Shown: positions 39,871 through 52,903 of the stretch, piece after piece | Layout of the letters: each line of letters begins with the position of its first letter | How positions within the stretch are numbered: the stretch's first letter is position 1 | Source of the DNA: Calliopsis andreniformis | Lineage: Eukaryota; Arthropoda; Insecta; Hymenoptera; Andrenidae | Direction: 5' to 3' | DNA length: 64,000 nucleotides | NCBI RefSeq assembly: GCF_051401765.1 | Contig: NW_027480568.1 | Coordinates: forward strand, 248,001-312,000 | Notes under the pieces: generated by a model | Database searches by the model: none | The model's input: only the letters and a program-made list of their open reading frames with translations | What the model was told of the DNA's origin: nothing | Program-made: the position numbers and the translations under genes

Positions 39871-42800
39871 ATTGAGGATTGAGGATTGAGGGCTGGGGAT
39901 TGAGGATTGAAGATTGAGTATTGAGTATTGAAGGTTGAGGATTGTGGATTGAGGATTGAGGCTTGAATATTGAGGATTGGGGACTGAGTGTTGAGGGTTG
40001 AGTGATAAGGATTGATGTATGTGTATAGAGATTTGAAGATTGCAGGTTGAGTATTGAGTATTGAAAACTGTGAAATCATGATATTCTATTGAGGATTGAG
40101 GATGGACCACTGATTGTTGAGGTCTGAGGGCTGAAGATTGAGGATTCAGGATTGAGGATTCAGGATTGAGGTTTGAGGACTGAGGATTGAGGATTGAGGA
40201 TTGAGGATTGAGGATTGAGGATTGAGAATTGAGGATTGAGGATTGAGGATTGAAGATTGAGGATTGGCTGTTGAGGATTGAACATTGAGGATTGAGGATT
40301 GAGGATTGAGGATTGAATATTGATGAATGAAGATTGAGGATTGAGGATTGAAGGTCGTGGATTGAGGACAAGGACTGAGGGTTGATTATTGATACTTGAG
40401 GCCAGAGGATTGAGGATTGAGGGTTGCGAATTGAGGATTGAGGATTTAAGATTGAGGATTGGGTATTGAGGATTGAAGAATGAGGATTGAGGATTGAGGA
40501 CAGAGGATTGAGGATTGAAGATTGAGTATTGAGGATTGAAGATTGACGATTGAGGATTGCGGATTGAGGATTGAGGATTGAGGATTTAGGATTGAGGATT
40601 GAGGATTGAGTATTGAGGATTGAAGATTGAGGATTGAGGATTGAGGATTGAGGATTGAAGATTAAGATTGAGGATTGAGGATTGAGGAGTGAGGATTGAG
40701 GATTGAGGATAGAAGATTGAGTATTGAGGATTGAAGATTGAGGATTGAGGATTGAGGATTGAGGATTGAGGATTGAAGATTGAGTACTGAGGATTGAAGA
40801 TTAAGATTGAGGGTTGAGGATTGAGGACTGAGGATGGAGGATTGAGGATTGAAGGTTCAGTATTGGGGATTGAAGATTGAGTATTGAGGATTGAGGATTG
40901 AACATTGAGGACTGAGTGTTGAGGGTTGAGTGATGAGAATTGATGTTTGTGGATAGAGATTTGAAGATTGCATATTGAGTATTGAGTATTGAAAACTGTG
41001 AATTGAGTATATTCTATTGAGGATTGAGGATTGACAACTGCTTGTTGAGGACTGAGGGCTGAAGATTGAGGGTTCCGTATTGAGGATTCAGAATTGAAAT
41101 TTGAGGATTGATGATTGAGGATTGAGGATTGAGGATTGAGGATTGGGGATTGAGGATTGAAGATTGAGTATTGAGGATTGAGGATTGAGGATTGAGGATT
41201 GAGGATTGAGGATTGAAGATTGAGGATAGGGTATTGAGGATTGAAGAATGATGATTGAGGATTGAGGATTGAGGATTGAGGATTGAATATTGAGTATTGA
41301 GGATTGAAGATAGACTATTGAGGATTGCGAATTGAGGATTGAGGGTTGGGGATTGAGGATTGAAGATTGAGTATTGAGGATTGAAAGTTGAGGATTGTGG
41401 ATTGAGGATTGAGGATTGAGGCTTGAATATTGAGGATTGGGGACTGAGTGTTGAAAGTTGAGTGATGAGAGTTGATGTCTGTGGATAGAGATTTGAAGAT
41501 TGCAGGTTGAGTATTGAGTATTGTAAACTGTGAAATCATGATATTCTATTGAGGATTGAGGATGGACCACTGATTGTTGAGGACTGAGGGCTGAAGATTG
41601 AGGATTCAGGATTGAGGATTCAGGATTGAGGTTTGAGGACTGAGGATTGAGGATTGAGGATTGAGGATTGAGGATTGAGGATTGAGGATTGAAGCCTGAG
41701 GGTCGGGTAAGTAGGATTGAACATTGAGGATTGAGGATTGAGGATTGATGATTGAGGATTGAGGATTGAAGACTGAGGATTGGGTAATGAGGTTTGAACA
41801 TTGAGGATTGAGGATTGAGGTTTGAGGAGTGAAGATTGAGGATTGAGGATTGAGAATTGAGGATCGAGGATTGAGGATTGAAGATTGAATATTGATGATT
41901 AAAGATTGAGGCTTGAGGATTGAGGGTTGTGGATTGAGGACGAGGACTGAGTGTTGAATATTGATGTCTGAGGTCTGAGGATTGAGGATTGAGAATTGAG
42001 AATTGAGGATTGAGGATTGAAGATTGAGGATTGGGTATTGAGGATTGACGAATGAGGATTGAGGATTGCGGATTGAGGATTGAAGATTGAGTATTGAGGA
42101 TTGAAGATTGAGGATTGAGTATTGAGGATTGAGGATTGGGGATTGAGGATTGCGAATTGAAGATTCAGTACTGAGGATTGAAGATTCAGAATTGAGGATG
42201 AGGATTGAACATTGAGTACTGAGTGTTGAGGGTTGAGTGATGAGAATTTATGTTTCTGGATAGAGATTTGAAGATTGCAGGTTGAGTATTGAGTATTGAA
42301 AACTGTGAATTGAGGATATTCTATTGAGGATTGAGGATTGACAACTAAATGTTGAGGACTGAGGGCTGAAGATTGAGGATTCAGGATTGAGGATTCAGAA
42401 TTGAGGTTTGAGGTCTGAGGATTGAGGATTGAAGATTGAGTATTGAGGATTGAAGACTGAGGATTGAGGATTGAGGATTGAGGATTGAGGATGAGGGCTG
42501 AGGGTTGAGGATTGAGGTTTGAGGACTAAGGACGGAGGATTGAGGATTCAATATTGAGGATTGAGGATTGAGGATTGAAGATTGAGGATTGGGTATTGAG
42601 GATTGAAGAATGAGGATTGAGGATTTAGGATTGAGTATTGAAGATTGAAGATTGAGAATTGTGGATTGAAGATTGACGATCGAGGATTGAGAATTGAGGA
42701 TTGAGTATTGAGGATTGAGGATTGAAGATTGAGTATTGAGGATTGAAGGTTGAGGATTGTGGATTGAGGATTGAGGATTGAGGATTGAAAATTGAGGATT

Positions 42801-45800
42801 GGGGACTGAATGTTGAGGGTTGAATGATGAGAATTGATGTTTGTAGATAGAGAGTTGAAGATTGCAGATTGAGTATTGAGTATTGAAAACTGTGAATTGA
42901 TGATATTCTATTGAGGATTGAGGATTGACAACCGATTGTTGAGGACTGAGGGCTGAAGATTGAGGGCTCCGTATTGAGGATTCAGAATTGAAATTTGAGC
43001 ACTGAGCATTGAGGATTGATAATTGAGTATTGAGGATTGAAGATTGAGAATTGAGGATTGAGGATTGAGGATTGAGGGTGAGGGCTGAGGGTTGAGGGTT
43101 GAGGTTTGAGGACTGAGGACTGAGGATTGAGGATTGAGAATTGAGGATTGAGGATCGAGGGTTGAAGATTGAGGATTGGGTATTGAGGATTGAAGAATGA
43201 GGATTGAGGATTGAGGATTGAGGATTGAGGATTGAAGATTGAGTATTGTGGATTGAAGATTGATGATCGAGGATTGAGAATTGAGGATTGAGTATTGAGG
43301 ATTGAGGATTGAAGATTGAGTATTGAGGAATGAAAGTTGAGGATTGTGGATTGAGGATTGAGGATTGAGGATTGAATAGTGAGGATAGGGGACTGAGTGT
43401 TGAGGGCTGAATGATGAGAATTGATGTTTGTGGATAGAGATTTGAAGATTGCAGATTGAGTATTGAGTATTGAAAACTGTGAATTGATGATATTCTATTG
43501 AGGATTGAGGATTGACAACTGATTGTTGAGGACTGAGGGCTGAAGCTTGAGGATTCAGGATTGAGTATTCAGGATTGAGGTTTGAGGAGAGAGGACTGAG
43601 GATAGAGGATTCAGGAATGAGAATTGAGGATTGAGGATTGAGGAATGAAGATTGAGGATTGGCTGTTGAGGATTGAACATTGAGGATTGAGGATTGAGTA
43701 TTGAGGATTGAGGATTGAAGGTTGAATATTGATGAATGAAAATTGAGGATTGAGGATTGAGGGTTGTGGATTGAGAACGAGGACTGAGGGTTGAGTGTTG
43801 ATGCCTGAGGTCTGAGGATTGAGGATTGAGGATTGCGAACTGAGGATTGAGGATTGAGGATTGAAGATTGAGGATTGGGTATTGAGGATTGAAGAATGAG
43901 GATTGACGAATGAGGATTGGGGATTGAGTATTGAGGATTGAGGATTGAATATTGAGTATTGAGGATTGAATTTTGAGGATTGAGGATTGAGGATTGAGGA
44001 TTGAGGATTGAGGTTTGAGGATTGAAGATTGAGTATTGAGGATTGAAGATTGAGGATTGAGGATTGAGGATTGAAGATTGAGGATTGAGGATTGAGGATT
44101 GAGGATTGAGGGTTGTGGATTGAGGACGAGGACTGAGGGTTGAATATTTATGATTGAGGTCTGAGGATTGAGGATTGAGGATTGAGAATTGAGGATTGAG
44201 GATTGAGGATTGAAGATTGAGGATTGTGTATTGAGGATTGATGATTGAGGATTGAAGATTGAGGATAGGGTATTGAGGATTGAAGAATGATGATTGAGGA
44301 TTGAAGAATGATGATTGAGGATTATGGATTGAGAATTGAGGGTTGAATATTGAGTATTGAGGATTGAAGATCGACTATTGAGGATTGCGGATTGAGGATT
44401 GAGGGCTGGGGATTGAGGATTGAAGATTGAGTATTGAGGATTGAAGGTTGAGGATTGTGGATTGAGGATTGAGGCTTGAATATTGAGGATTGGGGACTGA
44501 GTGTTGAGGGTTGAGTGATAAGGATTGATGTATGTGTATAGAGATTTGAAGATTGCAGGTTGAGTATTGAGTATTGAAAACTGTGAAATCATGATATTCT
44601 ATTGGGGATTGAGGATGGACCACTGATTGTTGAGGTCTGAGGGCTGAAGATTGAGGATTCAGGATTGAGGATTCAGGATTGAGGATTGAGGACAGAGGAT
44701 TGAGGATTGAAGATTGAGTATTGAGGATTGAAGATTGCCGATTGAGGATTGCGGATTGAGGATTGAGGATTGAGGATTTAGGATTGAGGATTGAGGATTG
44801 AGTATTGAGGATTGAAGATTGAGGATTGAGGATTGAGGGTTGAGGATTGAAGATTAAGATTGAGGATTGAGGATTGAGGAGTGAGGATTGAGGATTGAGG
44901 ATTGAAGATTGAGTATTGAGGATTGAAGATTGAGGATTGAGGATTGAGGATTGAGGATTGAGGATTGAAGATTGAGTACTGAGGATTGAAGATTAAGATT
45001 GAGGGTTGAGGATTGAGGACTGAGGATGGAGGATTGAGGATTGAAGGTTCAGTATTGGGGATTGAAGATTGAGTATTGAGGATTGAGGATTGAACATTGA
45101 GGACTGAGTGTTGAGGGTTGAGTGATGAGAATTGATGTTTGTGGATAGAGATTTGAAGATTGCATATTGAGTATTGAGTATTGAAAACTGTGAATTGAGT
45201 ATATTCTATTGAGGATTGAGGATTGACAACTGATTGTTGAGGACTGAGGGCTGAAGATTGAGGGTTCCGTATTGAGGATTCAGAATTGAAATTTGGGGAT
45301 TGAGGATTGAGGATTGAGGATTGAGGATTGAGGATTGGGGATTGAGGATTGAAGATTGAGTATTGAGGATTGAGGATTGAGGATTGAGGATTGAGGATTG
45401 AGGATTGAAGATTGAGGATAGGGTATTGAGGATTGAAGAATGATGATTGAGGATTGAGGATTGAGGATTGAGGATTGAATATTGAGTATTGAGGATTGAA
45501 GATAGACTATTGAGGATTGCGAATTGAGGATTGAGGGTTGGGGATTGAGGATTGAAGATTGAGTATTGAGGATTGAAGGTTGAGGATTGTGGATTGAGGA
45601 TTGAGGATTGAGGCTTGAATATTGAGGATTGCGGACTGAGTGTTGAGTGTTGAGTGATGAGAGTTGATGTTTGTGGATAGAGATTTGAAGATTGCAGGTT
45701 GAGTATTGAGTATTGTAAACTGTGAAATCATGATATTCTATTGAGGATTGAGGATGGACCACTGATTGTTGAGGACTGAGGGCTGAAGATTGAGGATTCA

Positions 45801-46325
45801 GGATTGAGGATTCAGGATTGAGGTTTGAGGACTGAGGATTGAGGATTGAGGATTGAGGATTGAGGATTGAGGATTGAGGATTGAAGCCTGAGGATCGGGT
45901 AAGTAGGATTGAACATTGAGGATTGAGGATTGAGGATTGATGATTGAGGATTGAGGATTGAAGACTGAGGATAGGGTAATGAGGTTTGAACATTGAGGAT
46001 TGAGGATTGAGGTTTGAGGAGTGAAGATTGAGGATTGAGGATTGAGAATTGAGGATCGAGGATTGAGGATTGAAGATTGAATATTGATGATTAAAGATTG
46101 AGGGTTGAGGATTGAGGGTTGTGGATTGAGGACGAGGACTGAGTGTTGAATATTGATGTCTGAGGTCTGAGGATTGAGGATTGAGAATTGAGAATTGAGG
46201 ATTGAGGATTGAAGATTGAGGATTGGGTATTGAGGATTGACGAATGAGGATTGAGGATTGCGGATTGAGGATTGAAGATTGAGTATTGAGGATTGAAGAT
46301 TGAGTATTGAGTATTGAGGATTGAG
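39870..46325 (+). repeat. Family A block A4, copy of A3
   Basis: Cores at 40080, 41008, 41540, 42315, 42902, 43489, 44593, 45200 and 45732 each sit exactly 21,879 bases after a core of A3 (18201 to 23853). There is no net length change over about 6.4 kb. I noticed roughly fifteen single-base differences, among them TTCTAGTG (19,136) against TTCTATTG, and AACTGATTG against AACTGCTTG (41,037). The left joint is near 39.87 kb and the right joint near 46.31 kb. Confidence 0.9.
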
Positions 46326-46410
46326 GATTGGGGATTGAGGATTGCGAACTGAAGATTCAGTATTGAGAGTTGAAGATTCAGAATTGAGGATGAGGATTGA
46401 ACATTGAGTA

Positions 46411-46564
46411 CTGAGTGTTGAGGGTTGAGTGATGAGAATTTATGTTTCTGGATAGAGATTTGAAGATTGCAGATTGAGTATTGAGTAGTGAAAACTGTGA
46501 ATTGAGGATATTCTATTGAGGATTGAGGATTGACAACCGAATGTTGAGGACTGAGGGCTGAAGA
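46411..46564 (+). repeat. Landmark module, subtype M4 (representative copy)
   Basis: This is the 22-heptamer module with core GAATTGAGGATATTC. On its left it carries TTTATGT-TTCTGGA in place of TTGATGT-TTGTGGA, and CTGAATG replaces CTGATTG on the right. Cores lie at 5083, 7850, 20436, 26122, 42315, 46507, 53081, 55837 and 58593. Family B copies also have TTGAGTA-GTGAAAA before the core and AACCGAATG after it. A right-hand fragment of an M4 module is left at 24463-24510. Confidence 0.92.
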
Positions 46565-49293
46565 TTGGGGATTCAGGATTGAGGATTCAGAATTGAGGTT
46601 TGAGGACTGAGGATTGAGGATTGAAGATTGAGTATTGCGGATTGAAGATTGAGGATTGAGGATTGAGGAATGAGGATTGAGGATGAGGGCTGAGGGTTGA
46701 GGATTGAGGTTTGAAGACTAAGGACAGAGGATTGAGGATTGATAATTGAGGATTGAGGATTGAGGATTGAAGATTGAGGATTGGGTATTGAGGATCGCAG
46801 AATGAGGATTGAGGATTGAAGATTGAGTACTGAGGATTGAAGATTAAGAGTGAGGATTGAGGATTGAGGACTGAGGATTGAGGATTGAGGATTGAAGGTT
46901 CAGTATTGAGGATAGAGGATTGAGAATTGAGGATTGAGGGTTGAACATTGAGGACTGAGTGTTGAGGGTTGAGTGATGAGAATTGATGTTTGTGGATAGA
47001 GGTTTGAAGATTGCAGATTGAGTATTGAGTATTGAAAACTGTGAATTGAGTATATTCTATTGAGGATTGAGGATTGACAACCGATTGTTGAGGACTGAGG
47101 GCTGAAGATTGAGGGTTCCGGATTGAGGATTCAGAATTGAAATTTGAGGACTGAGCATTGAGGATTGAAGATTGAGTATTGAGGACTGAAGATTGACAAT
47201 TGGGGATTGAAGATTGACGATCGAGGATAGAGAATTGAGGATTGAGTATTGAGGATTGAGGATTGAATAGTGAGGATTGGGGACTGAGTGTTGAGGGTTG
47301 AATGATGAGAATTGATGTTTGTGGATAGAGATTTGAAGATTGCAGATTGAGTATTGAGTATTGAAAACTGTGAATTGATGATATTCTATTGAGGATTGAG
47401 GATTGACAACTGATTGTTGAGGACTGAGGGCTGAAGTTTGAGGATTCAGGATTGAGGATTCAGGATTGAGGTTTGAGGAGAGAGGACTGATGATTGAGGA
47501 TTGAGGAATGAGAATTGAGGATTGAGGATTGAGGATTGAAGATTGAGGATTGGCTGTTGAGGATTGAACATTGAGGATTGAGGATTGAGGATTGAGGATT
47601 GAGGATTGAAGGTTGAATATTGATGAATGAAGGTTGAGGATTGAGGATTGAGGGTTGTGGATTGAGAACGAGGACTGAGGGTTGAGTGTTGATGCCTGAG
47701 GTCTGAGGATTGAGGATTGAGGATTGCGAACTGAGGATTGAGGATTGAGGATTGAAGATTGAGTATTGAGGATTGAAGATTGACGATTGAGGATTGAGGA
47801 TTGAGGATTGAGGATTGAGGATTGAGGATTGAGGATTGAAGATTGAGTATTGGGTATTGAAGATTGAGGATTGAGGATTGAGGATTGTGGATTGAGGATT
47901 GAAGATTGAGTACTGAGGATTGAAGATTAAGATTGAGGATTGAGGATTGAGGATTGAGGATTGAGGATTGAGGATTGAAGATTGAGTATTGAGGATTGAA
48001 GATTGAGGATTGAGGATTGAGGATTGAGGATTGAGGATTGAAGATTGAGTATTGAGGATTGAAGATTGAGGATTGAGGGTTGAGGATTGAGGATTGAGGA
48101 CTGAGGATTGAGGATTGAGGATTGAGGATTGAGGATTGAGGATTGCGGATAGAAGATTGAGGATTGGGTATTGCGGATTGAACATTGAGGATTGAGGATT
48201 GAGGATTGAGGATTGAGGACTGAAGATTGAATATTGATGATTGAATATTGAGGATTGAGGATTGATGGTTGTGGATTGAGGACGAGGACTGAGGGTTGAC
48301 TACTGCTGTTTGAGGTCTGAGGATTGAGGATTGAGGATTGAGAATTGAGGATTGAGGATTGAGGATTGAAGATTGAGAATTGGGTATTGAGGATTGAAGA
48401 ATGAGGATTGAGGATTGAGGATTGAGGATTGAGGATTGAAGACTGAGTGCTGAGGATTGAAGATTGACGATTTAGGATTGAGGATTGAGGATTGAGGATT
48501 GAGGATTGAGGATTGAGGATTGAAGAATGAGTATTGGGGATTGAAGATTGAGGATTGAGGATTGAGGATTGAGGATTGAGGATTGAAGATTGAGTACTGA
48601 GGATTGAAGATTAAGATTGAGGATTGAGGATTGAGGATTGAGGATTGAGGATTGAGGATACAAGATTGAGTATTGAGGATTGAAGATTGAGGATTGAGGA
48701 TTGAGGATTGAGGATTCAGGATTGGAGATTGAGTACTGAGGATTGAAGATTAAGATTGACGATTGAGGATTGAGGATTGAGGATTGAGGATTGAGGATTG
48801 AGGATTGAAGATTGAGGATTGCGTATTGAGGATAGAACATTGAGGATTGAGGATTGAGTATTGAGGATTGAGGATTGAGGATTGAAGATTGAATATTGAT
48901 GATTGAAGATTGAGGATCGAGGATTGAGTGTTGTGGATTGAGGACGAGGACTGAGGGTTGAGTATTGATGTTTGAGGTCTGAGGATTGAGGATTGAGGAT
49001 TGAGAATTGAGGATTGAGGATTGAGGATTGAAGATTGAGGATTGGGTTTTGAAGATTGAAGAATGAGGATTGAGGATTGAGGATTGAGGATTGAGGATTG
49101 AAGATTGAGTATTGAGGATTGAATATTGAGGATTGAGGATTGAGGATTGAGCATTGAGGATTGAGGATTGCGGATAGAAGATTGAGGATTGGGTATTGCG
49201 GATTGAACATTGAGGATTGAGGATTGAGGATTGAGGATTGAGGACTGAAGATTGAATATTGATGATTGAATATTGAGGATTGAGGATTGATGG

Positions 49294-49348
49294 TTGTGGA
49301 TTGAGGACGAGGACTGAGGGTTGACTACTGCTGTTTGAGGTCTGAGGA
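49294..49348 (+). repeat. Second landmark around hexamer CGAGGA (representative copy)
   Basis: The units are TTGTGGA, TTGAGGA, CGAGGA (6 bases), CTGAGGG, TTGACTA, CTGCTGT, TTGAGGT and CTGAGGA. The hexamer shifts the heptamer register by one base. I count about 70 copies across the window. Variants after CTGAGGG track the block: TTGACTA-CTGCTGT, TTGAGTA-TTGCTGT, TTGAGTA-TTGATGT, TTGAGTG-TTGATGC-CTGAGGT, TTGAATA-TTTATGA and TTGAATA-TTGATGT-CTGAGGT. Some copies have GAACGAGGA or GTACGAGGA in front. It has no recognisable function. Confidence 0.88.
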
Positions 49349-49467
49349 TTGAGGATTGAGGATTGAGAATTGAGGATTGAGGATTGAGGATTGAAGATTG
49401 AGAATTGGGTATTGAGGATTGAAGAATGAGGATTGAGGATTGAGGATTGAGGATTGAGGATTGAAGA

Positions 49468-49621
49468 CTGAGTGCTGAGGTTTGAGTGATGAGAATTGAT
49501 GTTTGTGGATAGAGATTTGAAGATTGCAGATTGAGTATTGAGTATTGAAGACTGTGAATTGATGATATTCTCTTGAGGATTGAGGATTGACAACTGATTG
49601 TTGAGGACTGAGGGCTGAAGG
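49468..49621 (+). repeat. Landmark module, subtype M5 (representative copy)
   Basis: This is the 22-heptamer module with TTGAAGA-CTGTGAA on the left of the core and core GATGATATTCTCTTG. The module starts CTGAGTG-CTGAGGT-TTGAGTG. Cores lie at 13947, 29179, 35265, 49564 and 61650. In the four family B blocks it is followed by M6 exactly 1,564 bases later. The module at 38614 has the M5 core (TTCTCTTG) but the M6 left side (TTGAAAA, TTGAGGG), so it is a hybrid or an intermediate. Confidence 0.9.
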
Positions 49622-51031
49622 TTGAGGATTCAGGATTGAGGATTCAGGACTGTTGATTGAGGATTGAGGATTGAGAATTGAAGATTGAGGATTGAGTATT
49701 GGGGGTTGTGGATTGAGGACGAGGACTGAGGGTTGAGTATTGATGTTTGAGGTCTGAGGATTGAGGGTTGAGGATTGAGAATAGAGGATTGAGGATTGAA
49801 GATTGAGGATTGGGTATTGAGGATTGAAGAATGAGGATTGAGTACTGAGTATTGAGGATTGAGGATTGAAGATTGAGTATTGAGCATTGAATATTGACGA
49901 TTGAGGATTGAGGATTGAGGATTGAGGATTGAGGATTGAGGATTGAGGATTGAAGATTGAGTATTGAGGATTGAAGATAGAGGATTGTGGATTGAGGATT
50001 GACGATTGAGGATTGAAGATTGAGGATTGAGGATTGAGGATTGAGGATTGAGGATTGAAGATTGAGGATTGGGTATTGAGGATTGAAGAATGAGGATTGA
50101 GTATTGAGTATTGAGGACTGAGGATTGAAGATTGAGTATTGAGGATTGAAGATTGACGATTGAGTATTGATGATTGAGGATTAAGGATTGAGGATTGAGG
50201 ATTGAGGATTGAGGATTGAGGATACAAGATTGAGTATTGAGGATTGAAGACTGAGGATTGAGGATTGAGGATTGAGGATTGAGGGTTGGAGATTGAGTAC
50301 TGAGGATTGAAGATTAAGATTGACGATTGAGGATTGAGGATTGAGGATTGAGGATTGAGGATTGAGGATTGAAGATTGAGGATTGCGTATTGAGGATAGA
50401 ACATTGAGGATTGAGGATTGAGTATTGAGGATTGAGGATTGAGGATTGAAGATTGAATATTGATGATTGAAGATTGAGGATCGAGGATTGAGGGTTGTGG
50501 ATTGAGGACGAGGACTGAGAGTTGAGTATTGATGTTTGAGGTCTGAGGATTGAGGATTGAGGATTGAGAATTGAGGATTGAGGATTGAGGATTGAAGATT
50601 GAGGATTGGGTGTTGAAGATTGAAGAATGAGGATTGAGGATTGAGGATTGAGGATTGAGGATTGAAGATTGAGTATTGAGGATTGAATATTGAGTATTGA
50701 GGATTGAGGATTGAGCATTGAGGATTGAGGATTGCGGATAGAAGATTGAGGATTGGGTATTGCGGATTGACCATTGAGGATTGAGGATTGAGGATTGAGG
50801 ATTGAGGACTGAAGATTGAATATTGATGATTGAATATTGAGGATTGAGGATTGATGGTTGTGGATTGAGGACGAGGACTGAGGGTTGAGTATTGCTGTTT
50901 GAGGTCTGAGGATTGAGGATTGAGGATTGAGAATTGAGGATTGAGGATTGAGGATTGAAGATTGAGAATTGGGTATTCAGGATTGAAGATTGAGGATTGA
51001 GGATTGAGGATTGAGTACTGAGGATTGAAGA

Positions 51032-51185
51032 CTGAGTGTTGAGGGTTGAGTGATGAGAATTGATGTTTGTGGATAGAGATTTGAAGATTGCAGATTGAGT
51101 ATTGAGTATTGAAAACTGTGAATTGATGATATTCCCTTGAGGATTGAGGATTGACAACTGATTGTTGAGGACTGAGGGCTGAAGG
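51032..51185 (+). repeat. Landmark module, subtype M6 (representative copy)
   Basis: This is the 22-heptamer module with core GATGATATTCCCTTG and the usual TTGAAAA-CTGTGAA left of the core. Cores lie at 15511, 30743, 33366, 51128 and 63214. The copy at 33366 stands outside a regular B block, in the patchwork region, and is followed 1.9 kb later by an M5 copy, the reverse of the normal order. Confidence 0.9.
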
Positions 51186-51989
51186 TTGAAGATTCAGGAT
51201 TGAGGATTCAGGATTGTAGATTGAGGATTGAGGATTGAGAATTGAAGATTGAGGATTGAGTATTGGCCGTTGTGGATTGAGGACGAGGACTGAGGGTTGA
51301 GTATTGATGTTTGAGGTCTGAGGATTGAGGGTTGAGGATTGAGAATTGAGTATTGAGGATTGAAGATTGAGGATTGGGTACTGAGGATTGAAGAATGAGG
51401 ATTGAGTACTGAGTATTGAGGATTGAGGATTGAGGATTGAGGATTGAAGATTGAGGATTAGGTATTGAGGATTGAAGAATGAGGATTGAGTATTGAGTAT
51501 TGAGGATTGAGGATTGAAGATTGAGTATTGAGGATTGAAGATTGACGATTGAGTATTGAGGATTGAGGATTGAGGATTGAGGATTGAGGATTGAGGATTG
51601 AAGATTGAGTATTGGGTATTGAAGATTGAGGATTGAGGATTGAGGATTGTGGATTGAAGATTGAGTATTGGGTATTGAAGATTGAGGATTGAGGATTGAG
51701 GATTGTGGATTGAGGATTGAAGATTGAGTACTGAGGATTGAAGATTAAGATTGAGGATTGAGGATTGAGGATTGAGGATTGAGGATTGAGGATTGAAGAT
51801 TGAGTATTGAGGATTGAAGATTGAGGATAGAGGATTGAGGATTGAGGATTGAGGATTGAAGATTGAGTATTGAGGATTGAAGATTGAGGATTGAGGATTG
51901 AGGATTGAGGATTGAGGACTGAGGATTGAGGAATGAGGATTGAGGATTGAGAATTGAGGATTGCGGATAGAAGATTGAGGATTGGGTAT

Positions 51990-52903
51990 TGCGGATTGAA
52001 CATTGAGGATTGAGGATTGAGGATTGAGGATTGAGGACTGAAGATTGAATATTGATGATTGAATATTGAGGATTGAGGATTGATGGTTGTGGATTGAGGA
52101 CGAGGACTGAGGGTTGACTACTGCTGTTTGAGGTCTGAGGATTGAGGATTGAGGATTGAGAATTGAGGATTGAGGATTGAGGATTGAAGATTGAGAATTG
52201 GGTATTGAGGATTGAAGAATGAGGATTGAGGATTGAGGATTGAGGATTGAGGATTGAAGACTGAGTGCTGAGGATTGAAGATTGACGATTTAGGATTGAG
52301 GATTGAGGATTGAGGATTGAGGATTGAGGATTGAGGATTGAAGAATGAGTATTGGGGATTGAAGATTGAGGATTGAGGATTGAGGATTGAGGATTGAGGA
52401 TTGAAGATTGAGTACTGAGGATTGAAGATTAAGATTGAGGATTGAGGATTGAGGATTGAGGATTGAGGATTGAGGATACAAGATTGAGTATTGAGGATTG
52501 AAGATTGAGGATTGAGGATTGAGGATTGGGGATTCAGGATTGGAGATTGAGTACTGAGGATTGAAGATTAAGATTGACGATTGAGGATTGAGGATTGAGG
52601 ATTGAGGATTGAGGATTGAGGATTGAAGATTGAGGATTGCGTATTGAGGATAGAACATTGAGGATTGAGGATTGAGTATTGAGGATTGAGGATTGAGGAT
52701 TGAAGATTGAATATTGATGATTGAAGATTGAGGATCGAGGATTGAGTGTTGTGGATTGAGGACGAGGACTGAGGGTTGAGTATTGATGTTTGAGGTCTGA
52801 GGATTGAGGATTGAGGATTGAGAATTGAGGATTGAGGATTGAGGATTGAAGATTGAGGATTGGGTTTTGAAGATTGAAGAATGAGGATTGAGGATTGAGG
52901 ATT
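51990..52903 (+). repeat. Orphan tail of the 2,756-base unit
   Basis: Sequence from about 52.0 kb to 52.90 kb is equivalent to the last third of the 2,756-base unit (it recurs at +2,756, +5,512). It is not preceded by M4, M3 or M1 modules. It joins the end of B3 to the tandem triplet. The joint lies in the TTGCGGATAGAAGATTG stretch near 51.96 kb, which occurs many times in the array and could have served as exchange homology. Confidence 0.78.

Larger units (their letters stand above)
46325..51990 (+). repeat. Family B block B3
   Basis: Order is M4 (46507), M3 (47051), M1 (47380), M5 (49564), M6 (51128). It is a copy of B2 at +20,385 and the parent or sister of the block beginning at 58,416 at +12,086. 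It shares GACCATT and GGCCGTTG with the latter, not with B2. The pair of 56-base subrepeats is at 51598-51709. The M4-M3-M1 part with its downstream flank, about 46.33-49.09 kb, is the same sequence as the 2,756-base tandem unit to the right. Confidence 0.9.
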
